In this document: in pieces, positions 8,832 to 17,754 of the stretch
How the letters are laid out: each line of letters starts with the position of its first letter
Position numbering within the stretch: position 1 is the stretch's first letter
DNA from: DAOUMF01 sp034411955
GTDB lineage: Bacteria; Chloroflexota; Dehalococcoidia; SM23-28-2; RBG-16-64-32
Assembly (NCBI GenBank): GCA_034411955.1
Contig: DAOUMF010000067.1
Span: forward strand, 1-42,972
Direction of reading: 5' to 3'
DNA length: 42,972 nucleotides
Position numbers and translations under genes: made by a program
The notes under the pieces: model-generated
The model's input: the letters and a program-made list of their open reading frames with translations, nothing else
What the model was told of the DNA's origin: nothing
Database searches by the model: none

Positions 8832-11282
8832 CTAGTCCGCTACCCCGGCACCGCTCAGGGTCACTGTCTCAGGCATCCTGTAGATGGTCACCTCAGCATT
8901 CTCGAAGGCCAGCTCCATGAACCGCCCGAACTTTGCGAGCCCCGTGTGCCCATACTGTTGCCGTTCGAAGGGCCCCACGTACACGTACTCGATATCGTAC
9001 TTCTCCAGGACGGCCCGGGCCTCGTCCACCGATGTCGTCGTATACGCTCGCGCGACATCCTCCGTGCGTCCCTGGAGCGGCTCGTCGGACCCCCTGTAGC
9101 CTTTCTCGTGTATGTACCACCCCAGCACCGTCGGCAAGCCAGTGCGAGAGGAGACGCGTCCAGCCTCCGAGTAAGCGTCCCCCACCGCTTCCAGGATCAC
9201 CGGCGCTCCGTCCACGTTCTCGTTGAGCCAGCGGATCGCCTCGTACTCGGAAGGGTTCGAGCTGCGGGCGAAGGCGAGGCCGTCCAGCGTTTGGGGCCTA
9301 TCGAATCCGTCTGTCCGGGCGAGGGTGGCGGTCAGGGGATAGACGAGTCCCGCCAGTATCAGCAGGACGGCTACCCCCGCCCAGGTGGGGCCGCCCAACC
9401 GGGCAACCAGGCTGCGCATCTCCCGCTGCAGCCCGCCGACCTCCAGGCGCGACGACACGTAATAAAGGGCGAAGGCGCCGCCCACCGCCAGGAACAACCA
9501 ACAATGGTGAAATACCTTGAACACAGTGTTGGTGCGCGGGCCGTCAAAATGGTCCAACTGGAAGAAGAGCTCTACGCCCAGCAGGAGCAGCACGCTCACC
9601 CCGACCGCGGCCACGGCCAGCAGCAGGCCATCGCGGTCCTCCCCTTCCTCCCCCAACGCCCGTACGAACGCCAGGCCGGCGGCCGCTACCAGCGCCGCAA
9701 GGAGCGCCAGGGTCAGGAGGTTGGCCTCCCGCAGCTCAAGCTCGCCTGCCAAGTGATTGAGGCTCGGATGGCCGACAATGTGCCAGCCGAGGGGATTCCA
9801 GCCTATATCCGCTCTCAATTGGGCCGCCACCAAGAACGCCCACAAGGCCACCGGCACGACCGCCGGCAGGAGCGCCCACGCCCCCTTCCAGCCGAGCCGC
9901 GACAGCCAGCGCCAGCTCAGCGGCGCGATGAGGAGGCCCGTACCCAACCACAGCAGGTTGCCCATCGTGAGGAACAGGTGCTTGGGCTGCGTGATCATGC
10001 TGTCCAGGGGCAGGCCCGGCTTGGCTATCGCCTCCACCGGCGCCAGCGACCATAGCCCGCCGCTCGACGTCCAGTAGAACGGAAGATACAGAATGATCGA
10101 TCCGACGGCGAGCGGAATGACAAACGAGGCGGTGTCCAGGATCGCCCGCCGCAGGGCGCCCTCCCGTTCCCTCCAGTTGCGGGCGAACACGACCAACGCC
10201 AGCAGGGCCAGGGTGGGCGGGTAGCTCCAGGCGTTGAGGAAGCTCAGCGACCCTAGGATCAACATCACCAGGACGAACGGGAGAGGGTGGCGCAGCGACC
10301 ACCACGCATCGAGCCTCTCCTTGGTGCGCAGCAGGTTGAAGCCCGTGCCCATCGCCAGCAGCGAGAACGGCATCACCATGACGTGGGGATGGAGGTCGCC
10401 CAGGAGGAAGCTGAAAAATGGGAACTCTTTGATGTCAAACGTGGAGGGCACCCGCGTACTCCGCCACCACCAGAAATGCTCCGTGGGGTACCACGCAGTG
10501 CTGCTCTTGTCCGCAGTCAGGCCCTCTATGTCAGCCCACTCGTACAGGGCAGACGGGCCCAGCCCGTGCACGGACATCAACTCCAGCACGCCGACCATGT
10601 TGCCGAGGATCGCGACCAGGACGACCGCCACCAGGCCGAAGGCGATGGCCCGGCGCACGCTCCCGGCGGAAGCGACGAGGTTGTACACTACCCCGAAGGC
10701 CACCGTCACCGTGAGGGCGGCCGTCAGAGCCAGGGCCACGTTGAAGCCCACGGCCGCGGACACCCCCGTGATCTTGATGAGAGCGCCCGCCATCACGAAG
10801 CCGAAGTAGTAGTAGCTGAGGGAGAAGGGCGTTAGCCAGGGATCGTGGGCGGGAAACTGGTCCGTTCGAAGGACGGCGTTCAGGAATGCGAACTCATCGG
10901 GCTTCTCGGTCCCGGCGATCTCCGGAACGAATGACCGCAGCCACACCGCCGCGAAAAATGCCGCTGCGAAGAGGCCCTCCACCAACATCAGATAGGGCCA
11001 ATGCTCGGCCAGAAAAGTGGATATCTCTTGGCGGCGCCGTCCCCAGATGACGACGCCGACCACCGCCAGCGCGCCCAGGATCAGCAGGGCCGCTCCCCGG
11101 CTGTTGCCTATGATCCCGATCGTGGCGCCCATCCATAGGACGTAGGCCAGCAGCAGGAGGCCAAGGGCCTTGGTGAAGGCGTATCCGCGATCAGGCAGTC
11201 CGCGAAAAACGGAAAAGGCTACGGGGAACGAAGCTGCGCCACCGATGGTGACAACCAGCCACCAGGAGAGTACCTCTGCCAT
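8832..11282 (-). CDS. DUF2298 (YYY-type) multispanning membrane protein, copy 1
   Basis: This 816-residue protein starts at ATG 11280-11282, 33 bases downstream of the GT2 stop. It has the same architecture as its two paralogues: GLPDRGYAFTK near residue 30, LSYYYFGFVMAG near residue 155, FFSFLLGDLHPHVMVMPF near residue 295, and then a soluble C-terminal part with VILEAVGDAY, IEYVYVGPFERQQYG and EVTIYRMP. The paired His of DLHPH, conserved with acidic residues nearby, could bind a metal or phosphate group of a lipid-linked sugar; this is inference. Similarity to the partial gene at 1-2590 (shared FPVAF/PLTF opening, WYPTEHFWWWRS-like segment) suggests they are closer to each other than to copy 2. 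Confidence 0.92.
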   Translation of the reverse strand: MAEVLSWWLVVTIGGAASFPVAFSVFRGLPDRGYAFTKALGLLLLAYVLWMGATIGIIGNSRGAALLILGALAVVGVVIWGRRRQEISTFLAEHWPYLMLVEGLFAAAFFAAVWLRSFVPEIAGTEKPDEFAFLNAVLRTDQFPAHDPWLTPFSLSYYYFGFVMAGALIKITGVSAAVGFNVALALTAALTVTVAFGVVYNLVASAGSVRRAIAFGLVAVVLVAILGNMVGVLELMSVHGLGPSALYEWADIEGLTADKSSTAWYPTEHFWWWRSTRVPSTFDIKEFPFFSFLLGDLHPHVMVMPFSLLAMGTGFNLLRTKERLDAWWSLRHPLPFVLVMLILGSLSFLNAWSYPPTLALLALVVFARNWREREGALRRAILDTASFVIPLAVGSIILYLPFYWTSSGGLWSLAPVEAIAKPGLPLDSMITQPKHLFLTMGNLLWLGTGLLIAPLSWRWLSRLGWKGAWALLPAVVPVALWAFLVAAQLRADIGWNPLGWHIVGHPSLNHLAGELELREANLLTLALLAALVAAAGLAFVRALGEEGEDRDGLLLAVAAVGVSVLLLLGVELFFQLDHFDGPRTNTVFKVFHHCWLFLAVGGAFALYYVSSRLEVGGLQREMRSLVARLGGPTWAGVAVLLILAGLVYPLTATLARTDGFDRPQTLDGLAFARSSNPSEYEAIRWLNENVDGAPVILEAVGDAYSEAGRVSSRTGLPTVLGWYIHEKGYRGSDEPLQGRTEDVARAYTTTSVDEARAVLEKYDIEYVYVGPFERQQYGHTGLAKFGRFMELAFENAEVTIYRMPETVTLSGAGVAD

Positions 11283-11315
11283 AACACAGGGCCGCCCCTG
11301 GGCGGAAGCTGCCCG

Positions 11316-12110
11316 CTAGGGGCCGCCGTGCTTAAGATTGTACCTGCCCCGTAGGTTGTTGAACCACATCAGCAGCACTTGCCCCAGCATCCGGTACGAG
11401 TCCATTATCGGCCTGACGTTGCGCGTGGGCATGTACCGCCACGTTACAGGGATCTGCTTGATTCGGTGGCCGCGTCTCCTAGCCAGCACCAACAGCTCTA
11501 CGTCGAAGGCCGTCACTCGTGGCCCCTTCACGTCTCGGTCAGAGGAGGTGAAAACGACGAGACTGCGGAAAAGATCTCGCGCCACCTCTTTGCGGAAGCC
11601 CTTGAAGCCGCATTGCGTGTCATCAAACCCCGGCAGGAGCAGCAACTGGATCAAGTAGTTGAACGCCTTTCCCATCCAGCGCCGCGTCCACGGCGCACCG
11701 ATTCGCACGGCGCCCTTCGCTTCCCGCGAGCCCACGACGATGTCTGCTCCCTCGTCCAGCGCCTTGATGGCATCGGCCAAATGGTCCAGAGACGTGGCCA
11801 GATCCATGTCCATGAACAGCACATAGCGTCCACGCGCTGCCTGGATGCCGCTGGCCACAGCATGTGCCTTCCCTTGATGCCCCTGTCGGATCAGCCGTGC
11901 GCACGGCTCTCCCTCCACGACGGCCTCCACGAGGTCCGCCGTCTCATCCCCGCTCCCGTCATCGACCACGATCACCTCGTACTGGTAGCCTTGCCCGCGG
12001 AGGTAGTCAACGGCCGTCGACAGCGTCCCCTGCCGGACATGGCGCTCCTCGTTATACGCCGGGATCACCACCGACAGGGTAGGCTCGTCTGACTCGCTAC
12101 CCCGGCTCAT
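11316..12110 (-). CDS. Family 2 glycosyltransferase, dolichyl-phosphate beta-glucosyltransferase (Alg5)-like
   Basis: This 264-residue GT-A fold enzyme has the opening LSVVIPAYNEERHV (residues 12-25), the nucleotide-binding VIVVDDGSGDET, the DxD-type metal motif FMDMDLAT, and QCGFKGFR followed by FDVELLVLARRRG. This pattern is typical of polyprenyl-phosphate hexose synthases such as Alg5 and AglD-like enzymes, which move a sugar from a nucleotide donor to a polyprenyl phosphate on the cytoplasmic face. No C-terminal membrane segments are present, so it is a peripheral enzyme. It begins inside the end of the GtrA-like gene (14-base overlap) and precedes DUF2298 copy 1. That layout suggests it charges the carrier lipid later used by the GT-C-like membrane proteins. 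The sugar cannot be told from sequence. Confidence 0.9.
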   Translation of the reverse strand: MSRGSESDEPTLSVVIPAYNEERHVRQGTLSTAVDYLRGQGYQYEVIVVDDGSGDETADLVEAVVEGEPCARLIRQGHQGKAHAVASGIQAARGRYVLFMDMDLATSLDHLADAIKALDEGADIVVGSREAKGAVRIGAPWTRRWMGKAFNYLIQLLLLPGFDDTQCGFKGFRKEVARDLFRSLVVFTSSDRDVKGPRVTAFDVELLVLARRRGHRIKQIPVTWRYMPTRNVRPIMDSYRMLGQVLLMWFNNLRGRYNLKHGGP

Positions 12111-12687
12111 GGCCCTCAGGTGCCCGGCGAAAGATCAACTGGGTGTCCCAGGTCCAGTTCCAGGCGAAGGCCACCAGCACGCCTACGGGCACCGCCAGGA
12201 CGTGGTGCAACCCCACCGCGATGACCAGCACGTTCACCACGGTCGTCATGATGCCGCCGGTCGAGACAAGCGCCTTGCCGTTGAATTGAGCGAAGCGCAG
12301 CCACAGGGGCTTCTTGACGACAGTCCGTTCGCGGAACGTCCAGTTGGTGTGGGCCGTGAAGCTGGCGATGATCGCCAGTTCCGCCGCCAGCAGCGTGGAA
12401 TAGAGCAGGCGAGCATCGGTGTGGGTGAAGAAGACCATCCGGAGAGACGTGTCTTTGGCGGGAAGGAACCCGAGCAAGGGAGAATCGTAGGCCACGAACA
12501 GGGTCGTCTGATACGTCAGATAGCCGCCCGCTCCGACCAGCAGGAACTTGGCGAGCGTCTTCAGGCCAGCCCGCCTGCGCAGCAGCGCTTCCCGCAGAGT
12601 CGCCATGAGCGTGGCTCGAACCCCCACGGCTCCCGTGCCCGAACCTCCCGCCAGCGGGTCGTCTACCAGTTCGTCGCCCCTATTCAA
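12097..12687 (-). CDS. GtrA-like family membrane protein
   Basis: This protein of up to 196 residues has four hydrophobic segments: FLLVGAGGYLTYQTTLFVAY, LLAAELAIIASFTAHTNW, TGGIMTTVVNVLVIAVGL and VPVGVLVAFAWNWTW. This is the GtrA/DPMS-associated family pattern, including the FTAHTNWTFRERT signature loop and a terminal FAWNWTWDTQLIFR. Family members are thought to flip or help flip polyprenyl-phosphate sugars across the membrane and usually sit next to a GT2 gene, as here. The TTG at 12687 has AAGGTG seven bases upstream; an ATG at 12606 is the alternative and would remove a 27-residue Gly-rich leader not typical of the family. Start choice is uncertain, family assignment is good. Confidence 0.85.
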   Translation of the reverse strand: MNRGDELVDDPLAGGSGTGAVGVRATLMATLREALLRRRAGLKTLAKFLLVGAGGYLTYQTTLFVAYDSPLLGFLPAKDTSLRMVFFTHTDARLLYSTLLAAELAIIASFTAHTNWTFRERTVVKKPLWLRFAQFNGKALVSTGGIMTTVVNVLVIAVGLHHVLAVPVGVLVAFAWNWTWDTQLIFRRAPEGHEPG

Positions 12688-12765
12688 CGTCCTTCACCTT
12701 GGCCAGACCAGGCGATTTCATCGTAACCGAACCGTGTCGGTGCGCGCTCCACTGGCCTCTCCCGG

Positions 12766-13545
12766 CTAGCCGCCCACATGCTCCGTGGAGAGCTCCCGGC
12801 TCGCCTCAGGCACAGACTGGGGCTTGACAGCCACACAGGCGATGGATGTCCCCAGCGGTAGGTCAAGACGGGACAGCCAGCGCGCCTCGCCCCGGACAAC
12901 CCAGCCCAGGACCCTGTTGACGGGGGGCGGGACCAGCGCATAGTCCATCTTGCGGCTCGGGTTTCGCCGCAGGAGATGGCCCACCTTCACGAGGAAGAAA
13001 AGGGGCACCAGCAGCGGCAGGTTGATGTATGTTGCCCGCGCTCTCTCCAGCCCGGCAGCTCTCGTCTTCTCCTTCACCTCACCCAGACTGTAGCGACGAA
13101 CGTGGTGACACTGCTCGTCTCGGCGGCTCCACAGGAACTGAAAGGCCGGTACTGTGAAGATGATGGCGGCGCCCGGTCTCGCCACGCGATGCATCTCCCG
13201 CATGGCGTCCACATCGTCCTCCACGTGCTCCAGGACGTCGATGCTGGTAACCAGATCGAACAGCCCATCTCCGTATGGCAGCCGGGAAGCATCGCCCAAG
13301 CATGCCGAGTCGATGCCCCGCTCGCAGCAATACGTCACCGCCGTCGGGGAAACGTCCACCCCGTAGCCGCGACCCGCCTTCCCCAACTCTTTGAGAGTCG
13401 CCCCGCCGCCACAGCCGATGTCCAGGATCATCGGCTCTTGGCCGCCCTTGCCGTACCTTTTCCACAGCCTGCTGACGAGGGCACGCCGGCCCACGGACCA
13501 CCACCACCGGTCCTCATTCAGCACGTCGTATACAAAGTCTTCCAT
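12766..13545 (-). CDS. Class I SAM-dependent methyltransferase
   Basis: This is a Rossmann-type methyltransferase of about 259 residues. SAM-binding motif I is MILDIGCGGGATLKELG near residue 40, motif II is YGVDVSPTAV, then LPYGDGLFDLVTSIDVLEHVEDD, the usual Methyltransf_11 arrangement with an acidic post-II loop. The C-terminal region, with HHVRRYS and LERARATYINLPLL, resembles methyltransferases found with glycan and lipid-linked sugar genes. I chose ATG 13543-13545 because it has GAGG six bases upstream; an in-frame GTG at 13566 would add seven residues. It is the first gene of the leftward glycan run, 78 bases ahead of the GtrA-like gene. The substrate, a sugar or polyprenyl lipid, is not predictable. 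Confidence 0.87.
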   Translation of the reverse strand: MEDFVYDVLNEDRWWWSVGRRALVSRLWKRYGKGGQEPMILDIGCGGGATLKELGKAGRGYGVDVSPTAVTYCCERGIDSACLGDASRLPYGDGLFDLVTSIDVLEHVEDDVDAMREMHRVARPGAAIIFTVPAFQFLWSRRDEQCHHVRRYSLGEVKEKTRAAGLERARATYINLPLLVPLFFLVKVGHLLRRNPSRKMDYALVPPPVNRVLGWVVRGEARWLSRLDLPLGTSIACVAVKPQSVPEASRELSTEHVGG

Positions 13546-13712
13546 GTTTGGCCTCGTCCCCTCCACTTGCCGCCGGCCAAGGGGATCGGGAAGCGAATCT
13601 TAAGTCGCCCTGTCCGCTGTGTCAACGCAACATGCGTCAGGCGCGTTTGCGCCTCGACCTTTGGACGCGTCGGAGGGCCGAATCGTTATCAGCACGGCGC
13701 GCCAGCCCGCAC

Positions 13713-13901
13713 AGCCTGCACAGCGTCTACGTGGGCTGGCTGGAAAGGGAGAGGTACGGCGATGGGGGCCTCGCCAAGTTCGCCGACTTCCTGGATGGCG
13801 TCTTCCAGAAGCGCGAGGTCACCATCTACCGCGTGTCGGAACCGACCGAAGGGTCTGCGTTAGCGGGATCGCTCCGCCGTAGCCCAACCCGCAAAAGTTG
13901 A
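13713..13901 (+). pseudogene. C-terminal remnant of a fourth DUF2298 protein
   Basis: The rightward frame ending at TGA 13899-13901 contains VYVGWLERERYGDGGLAKF followed by KREVTIYRVSE. This aligns almost residue for residue with the C-terminus of DUF2298 copy 1 (VYVGPFERQQYGHTGLAKF ... AEVTIYRMPE) and copy 2. Only about 50-60 residues remain, with no membrane domain upstream: before position 13713 the frame runs into unrelated sequence and the leader of the methyltransferase gene. It is therefore a leftover of a deleted or rearranged copy, pointing in the opposite direction to the neighbouring paralogues. Confidence 0.7.
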
Positions 13902-13998
13902 CGCCAGCGCCGTAGCCGTAGAGGACGGCGGTCACGGACACGACCCACCAGCCGTAGAAGCGCTCGCGAGCTCTGCTGGCCAGGCTCAAGCCAGGCAC
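13880..13998 (-). pseudogene. N-terminal remnant of an MFS transporter
   Basis: Reading leftward from a GTG at 13996-13998, about 39 codons encode a short basic leader and then RFYGWWVVSVTAVLYGYGAG, followed by VNFCGLG. This is the typical first transmembrane helix of monocarboxylate-type MFS transporters (FYGWW signature). The similarity stops at about 13880, where the frame enters the antisense of the DUF2298 remnant. The rest of the transporter is absent. It lies immediately downstream of the phosphoketolase gene on the same strand. The call rests on a short but characteristic motif. Confidence 0.5.
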
Positions 13999-14002
13999 CG
14001 CC

Positions 14003-16474
14003 CTAGATGATCACCCCCTCAGGTGTGGCTCTCCCATCGAGCGCCGCGAGTTCGTCCGCGGTCAAGAGATTCTCTCGGTTGAGACCGGCGGTACGGGCGC
14101 ACCCCACCAGGACGTGGGCCCACGTGCACCGGTTGACGAACAGCATACCGCCGATGCTCAGTGTGCCGCCCTGGTTCACGAACCCCAGAGCCGCCGTTCG
14201 ATCGCCTGTGTTTAGGGGGTGCAGCGTCCCCAGTAGCGGCTCCGGCCGGGTGTGGGTCACGAAAACGCGGGCTGGCACGTCGGCAGGGTAGAGCTCCTCC
14301 CGCAGGTTCGCCGGCGCCGCATGGGCCCGCTCCCCCTCGCTGCGGGGCGCTCGGAACCGCCCGGGCTCCAGGATGTACACCACACGGTGCCCGATGTCCC
14401 GCTCCGCCAGCCGCAGCGAAGCCCTTATCACCTGCTCCAGTTGGTACGCGCCGATCGCCGTCAGCACTACCTTCGCCTGGTCTGGTCTGTGGCTGGCCCA
14501 GTCCAGCCGCAGAGCCCCCGCCTCCGCCAGGCGGGTCGCCTCCTCCGCCGTGAACAGATCCGCCACCACATCGGCCTTCGGCACGACGAGCGTCCAGATC
14601 TGCCCGCGTGTCTGGTAGACCTCGTTCATGACGGCGGCGGCCGTGTTGTAGTCGGCGACGAACATCACCCTGGACACGTCCGAAGGCTCACCCAGCATCG
14701 CTTCGGCCATCACGGGGTCTTGGTGGGACTGTTCGTTCTTGCCGTTCTCCCAGGCGTGGGAAGCCAGGACGAGCGGTATCGAGAGCCAGTCCTGCTGCCG
14801 GCGTGACTCCTTCAGATGGTTAGCGAAGATGATCTCCTGCCGCACGACCCCGTGCATCTTGGCCCCGAACGCCTCATAGGTGACGATGATGTTGATTCCC
14901 CCTTTGTTCGCCAGCGCGGCGGCAGCCACCGCCTCCTCGTTCAGAGCTGTGATCACGGCCCCGTTGATATCCTCCGGGATCCCGCGTTCCGGGGCGGTGA
15001 CCCGGAACTTGAGCGCGTCCAGGGTCTCCTGCATGCGGTTAGACCGCATCTCGTCAGGGTTGCCGATGCGGGGCCGTAAGTGCGGATTGGCCCGCACCGT
15101 GGCCAGAAACATCGCGTCCACGGCCCGCATCGGTGATGATCGGGTCCAGCGGGATGGATCGCGTCGGTCCTCGGCGAGCGGCCGCGAGAGCGGGACGGGC
15201 AGCTCTTGCAGCTTCACGTCGCGGTGCGTCAGGGCGTGGTCCCGCTCCTGCGGCCGGCGAGACACCTCGTGATGCCGGAGCTTGCCGATGGCGTCCTCTA
15301 GCTCGGCCGCCGGGACCCATAGCCGGCGGGCGCTCTCGTTGAACCGCTCGGCGGCCACGGTATCCGTGTGCGGGTTGGCGCCCAGAGGCAGATTGTGGGC
15401 CAGGTTCGTCCCGGCGCCGTAGAAGCCCGCGCCCTTCGGGGCCACCGCAATTCCATACGGCAGCGGCACCGGGTATGGGCTCTCGCCGGCGCTGACGGCC
15501 TTGGCGGCGGCCTCCAGCCGCTCCTCCATCTCGAAGATAGCCCAGGCGAAGGCCGCCGGGTCCCGACCGTCGAAGACGAACGGGTCGAAGCCGTGGAGCC
15601 TCAGGTGCTTCACGAACCAGTCGATGCCGCCCTGCTGCGACATCGTCGTCCTCTGATCGATTCGCCGTCCGTTGGCGATCATTATCGGGGTTGCCAGCCC
15701 GCAGTCCTCACTCCGCCACCAGCGGGGCGCCCAGTCGCTGCCCCGCTGCTCCTCGAACGCCCCGTCGCTCAGGAAGACGACGAGCCGCTCCCCCGGCAGG
15801 GGCATGTGGACGTATTGGAGCTCTGTGAACCCCAAGTAGCCGCCCTCCACCAGCCCGCCCGCGGTGTGGGCGTTGACGTGGCTTCCCAACGGCGAGTCCT
15901 GCTTCCCGTCCTCTCGCAGGCGATAGGAGTAGAAGTCACGGACGTAGCGGGTGAGTCCCTCGTCGCTCACGGAATAGCGGTTGGCGTGGGCAGGGGTCAT
16001 GTTGTCCAGCAGGACGTTGACCGAGTCAACGGCGGCCACGCAGTGGCCCTGCCCCATGATCCAGGCCCGCGTGTGTCCGGTGATGCCGTTGACGGCCATG
16101 TAGCCCGCGTAGGCGGGCACCATGTTGAGGGCGCCTCCGGTGTGCCCCTGCGGGTCCGCCTTGAAGTCCTCGGGCCCCAGATCACGCCCGTCCAGATAGA
16201 CGTTGCGGGCGTAGGTTTCGTGCACGACCAGCCACATGGCAGCGCTGGCCACTCGGTCAGCGGCGTAGAGCAGATCGAACAGCGGCACGCCGTCCCCACG
16301 CGCCTCTCGGGCGTCGAGCAGCTCCGCCATCGCGAACACCCGGGCTTGCGTCTCTACGGCGTGGTCGATCGCCTCGTAGCCTGCGGCCCACCGCTCGGCG
16401 GCCGGGTTATTCTTGCGATAGAGGGCGACCCATTCTTGCGTGCGGATAGCATCGGCGCTTTCGCTCTGGAGCAT
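14003..16474 (-). CDS. Phosphoketolase family protein (divergent XFP clade)
   Basis: This 823-residue ThDP enzyme has the three-part phosphoketolase layout (XFP_N, XFP, XFP_C). Family phosphoketolases split xylulose 5-phosphate or fructose 6-phosphate with phosphate to give acetyl phosphate. Visible motifs are GHTGGALNM (about 110), WIMGQGHCVAAVDSVNVL, GSHVNAHTAGGLVEGGYLG (about 197), FLSDGAFEEQRGSDWAP (about 235) and IMIANGRRI. Canonical enzymes read GDGExETG where this one reads SDGAFEE, so it belongs to a divergent clade; I recall some database entries of this type named xylulose-5-phosphate 3-epimerase, which I cannot verify. ATG 16472-16474 has GGGAGG six bases upstream. The gene starts 11 bases after ackA ends, strong support for acetyl phosphate production. 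Confidence 0.88.
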   Translation of the reverse strand: MLQSESADAIRTQEWVALYRKNNPAAERWAAGYEAIDHAVETQARVFAMAELLDAREARGDGVPLFDLLYAADRVASAAMWLVVHETYARNVYLDGRDLGPEDFKADPQGHTGGALNMVPAYAGYMAVNGITGHTRAWIMGQGHCVAAVDSVNVLLDNMTPAHANRYSVSDEGLTRYVRDFYSYRLREDGKQDSPLGSHVNAHTAGGLVEGGYLGFTELQYVHMPLPGERLVVFLSDGAFEEQRGSDWAPRWWRSEDCGLATPIMIANGRRIDQRTTMSQQGGIDWFVKHLRLHGFDPFVFDGRDPAAFAWAIFEMEERLEAAAKAVSAGESPYPVPLPYGIAVAPKGAGFYGAGTNLAHNLPLGANPHTDTVAAERFNESARRLWVPAAELEDAIGKLRHHEVSRRPQERDHALTHRDVKLQELPVPLSRPLAEDRRDPSRWTRSSPMRAVDAMFLATVRANPHLRPRIGNPDEMRSNRMQETLDALKFRVTAPERGIPEDINGAVITALNEEAVAAAALANKGGINIIVTYEAFGAKMHGVVRQEIIFANHLKESRRQQDWLSIPLVLASHAWENGKNEQSHQDPVMAEAMLGEPSDVSRVMFVADYNTAAAVMNEVYQTRGQIWTLVVPKADVVADLFTAEEATRLAEAGALRLDWASHRPDQAKVVLTAIGAYQLEQVIRASLRLAERDIGHRVVYILEPGRFRAPRSEGERAHAAPANLREELYPADVPARVFVTHTRPEPLLGTLHPLNTGDRTAALGFVNQGGTLSIGGMLFVNRCTWAHVLVGCARTAGLNRENLLTADELAALDGRATPEGVII

Positions 16475-16485
16475 ATCGTCCTCCC

Positions 16486-17754
16486 TTACCTGTAACCGAG
16501 GCGACGAAGGCAGTCGACAGTGTCGCGGGCTATTATCACTGCCTCGTCAACTGGAATGACGTAGGCCTGCGGTCGAGAGCCGTCCGAGCTGATCCTCGCC
16601 TCGGACCCCACGGCGGCCGCGTTGCGGTCCGGATCCACGGTCAAGCCGCACCAGTTCATGCCGGCGCAGATACGGGCCCGCACTGGCGGCGCGTTCTCGC
16701 CGATCCCCCCGCCGAAGATGACGGCGTCAGCACCTTCGAGCACGGCCAGGTATGCGCCGATGTACTTGCGGACGCGGTAGCAGAACATCTCCACCGCCAG
16801 GGAGGCGCGGACATCGCCCTGGCGTTCCGCCTCCAGGAGCTCGCGCATGTCGCCGGAGTGTCCGGACACACCCAACAGCCCGGATCGCGTGTTGAGCCAG
16901 CCCTCGACCTCTTCCGTTGAAGCGCCTTCTCTGCGGGCAAGGAAGCCCGCCAGCGAAGGGTCCACGTCCCCGGACCTTGTCCCCATCATCAGCCCCTCCA
17001 GCGGCGTGAACCCCATCGAGGTGTCCACCGACCGACCGCCCTCAACCGCTGCGGCGGAGCAGCCGGCCCCCAACTGCAACGTGATCAGCTTCGTCTCCTT
17101 GACCGGCGTGGCAGTGATGGCCGAGAAGTGCTCCACCATATAGCGGTGGGCCAGGCCGTGAAAGCCGTACCGCCGGACGCTATGCCGCTCGGCCAGGTCC
17201 GTCGGGATGGCGTATCTGGAGGCCCGCTCAGGCAGGCTGCGGTGGAACGCAGTGTCGAACGTCGCCACCATGGGCACCGAGGCGCCCAGCGCCGCCCGGC
17301 AAGCCTTGATCGCGGTCAACGCCGCGGCGTTGTGCAGGGGCGCCAGGTCGCTGAGCGCCTCGATCGCCGCTATCACCTCGTCGTCGACCGCAGTCGGCTC
17401 GACGAAGCGTTCACCGCCGTGGACGCCCCGGTGACCGACAGCCTCGATCCCCTTGGGCCCGAGGAGCCCGATGCCATCCAGCCATTCGACAACGCGGCGG
17501 GTGGCCTCCCCGTGATCGGCCACCGCGACGTGCGCTCTCAGCGGTTCGCTGTCCTCCGCCCTGAACGTGACGGCCGCCCGGCCGCCGACGCCGTCAACAA
17601 TGCCGCCAGCCAGCCGTCGCTCGTGGCCGTCGGCTCTGGCCGTGTTCTCAACTTCGACTACCTGGAACTTCAGCGTCGAGCTGCCGCAGTTGATGACGAG
17701 GATCTTCATCGAGGCCACGCGAGGTCGCTCTCGTAGGTCATGCATATGATACAT
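16486..17754 (-). CDS. ackA: Acetate kinase
   Basis: AckA converts acetyl phosphate and ADP to acetate and ATP in the cytoplasm. The sequence has the signature opening MKILVINCGSSTLKFQV, GHRGVHGGERF, VATFDTAFH with the catalytic Asp, YGFHGLAHRYM, LITLQLGAGCSA, DTSMGFTPLEGLMMGTRSGD and a closing FGGGIGEN. Length is about 407 residues from MKIL, normal for the family. The homology-based start is ATG 17707-17709, but no ribosome site precedes it. ATG 17743-17745 has GGAGA nine bases upstream, and the outermost ATG is at 17752-17754, so an N-terminal extension of up to 15 residues is possible. It heads a two-gene operon with the phosphoketolase gene and diverges from the ribulokinase gene. Confidence 0.95.
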   Translation of the reverse strand: MYHMHDLRERPRVASMKILVINCGSSTLKFQVVEVENTARADGHERRLAGGIVDGVGGRAAVTFRAEDSEPLRAHVAVADHGEATRRVVEWLDGIGLLGPKGIEAVGHRGVHGGERFVEPTAVDDEVIAAIEALSDLAPLHNAAALTAIKACRAALGASVPMVATFDTAFHRSLPERASRYAIPTDLAERHSVRRYGFHGLAHRYMVEHFSAITATPVKETKLITLQLGAGCSAAAVEGGRSVDTSMGFTPLEGLMMGTRSGDVDPSLAGFLARREGASTEEVEGWLNTRSGLLGVSGHSGDMRELLEAERQGDVRASLAVEMFCYRVRKYIGAYLAVLEGADAVIFGGGIGENAPPVRARICAGMNWCGLTVDPDRNAAAVGSEARISSDGSRPQAYVIPVDEAVIIARDTVDCLRRLGYR

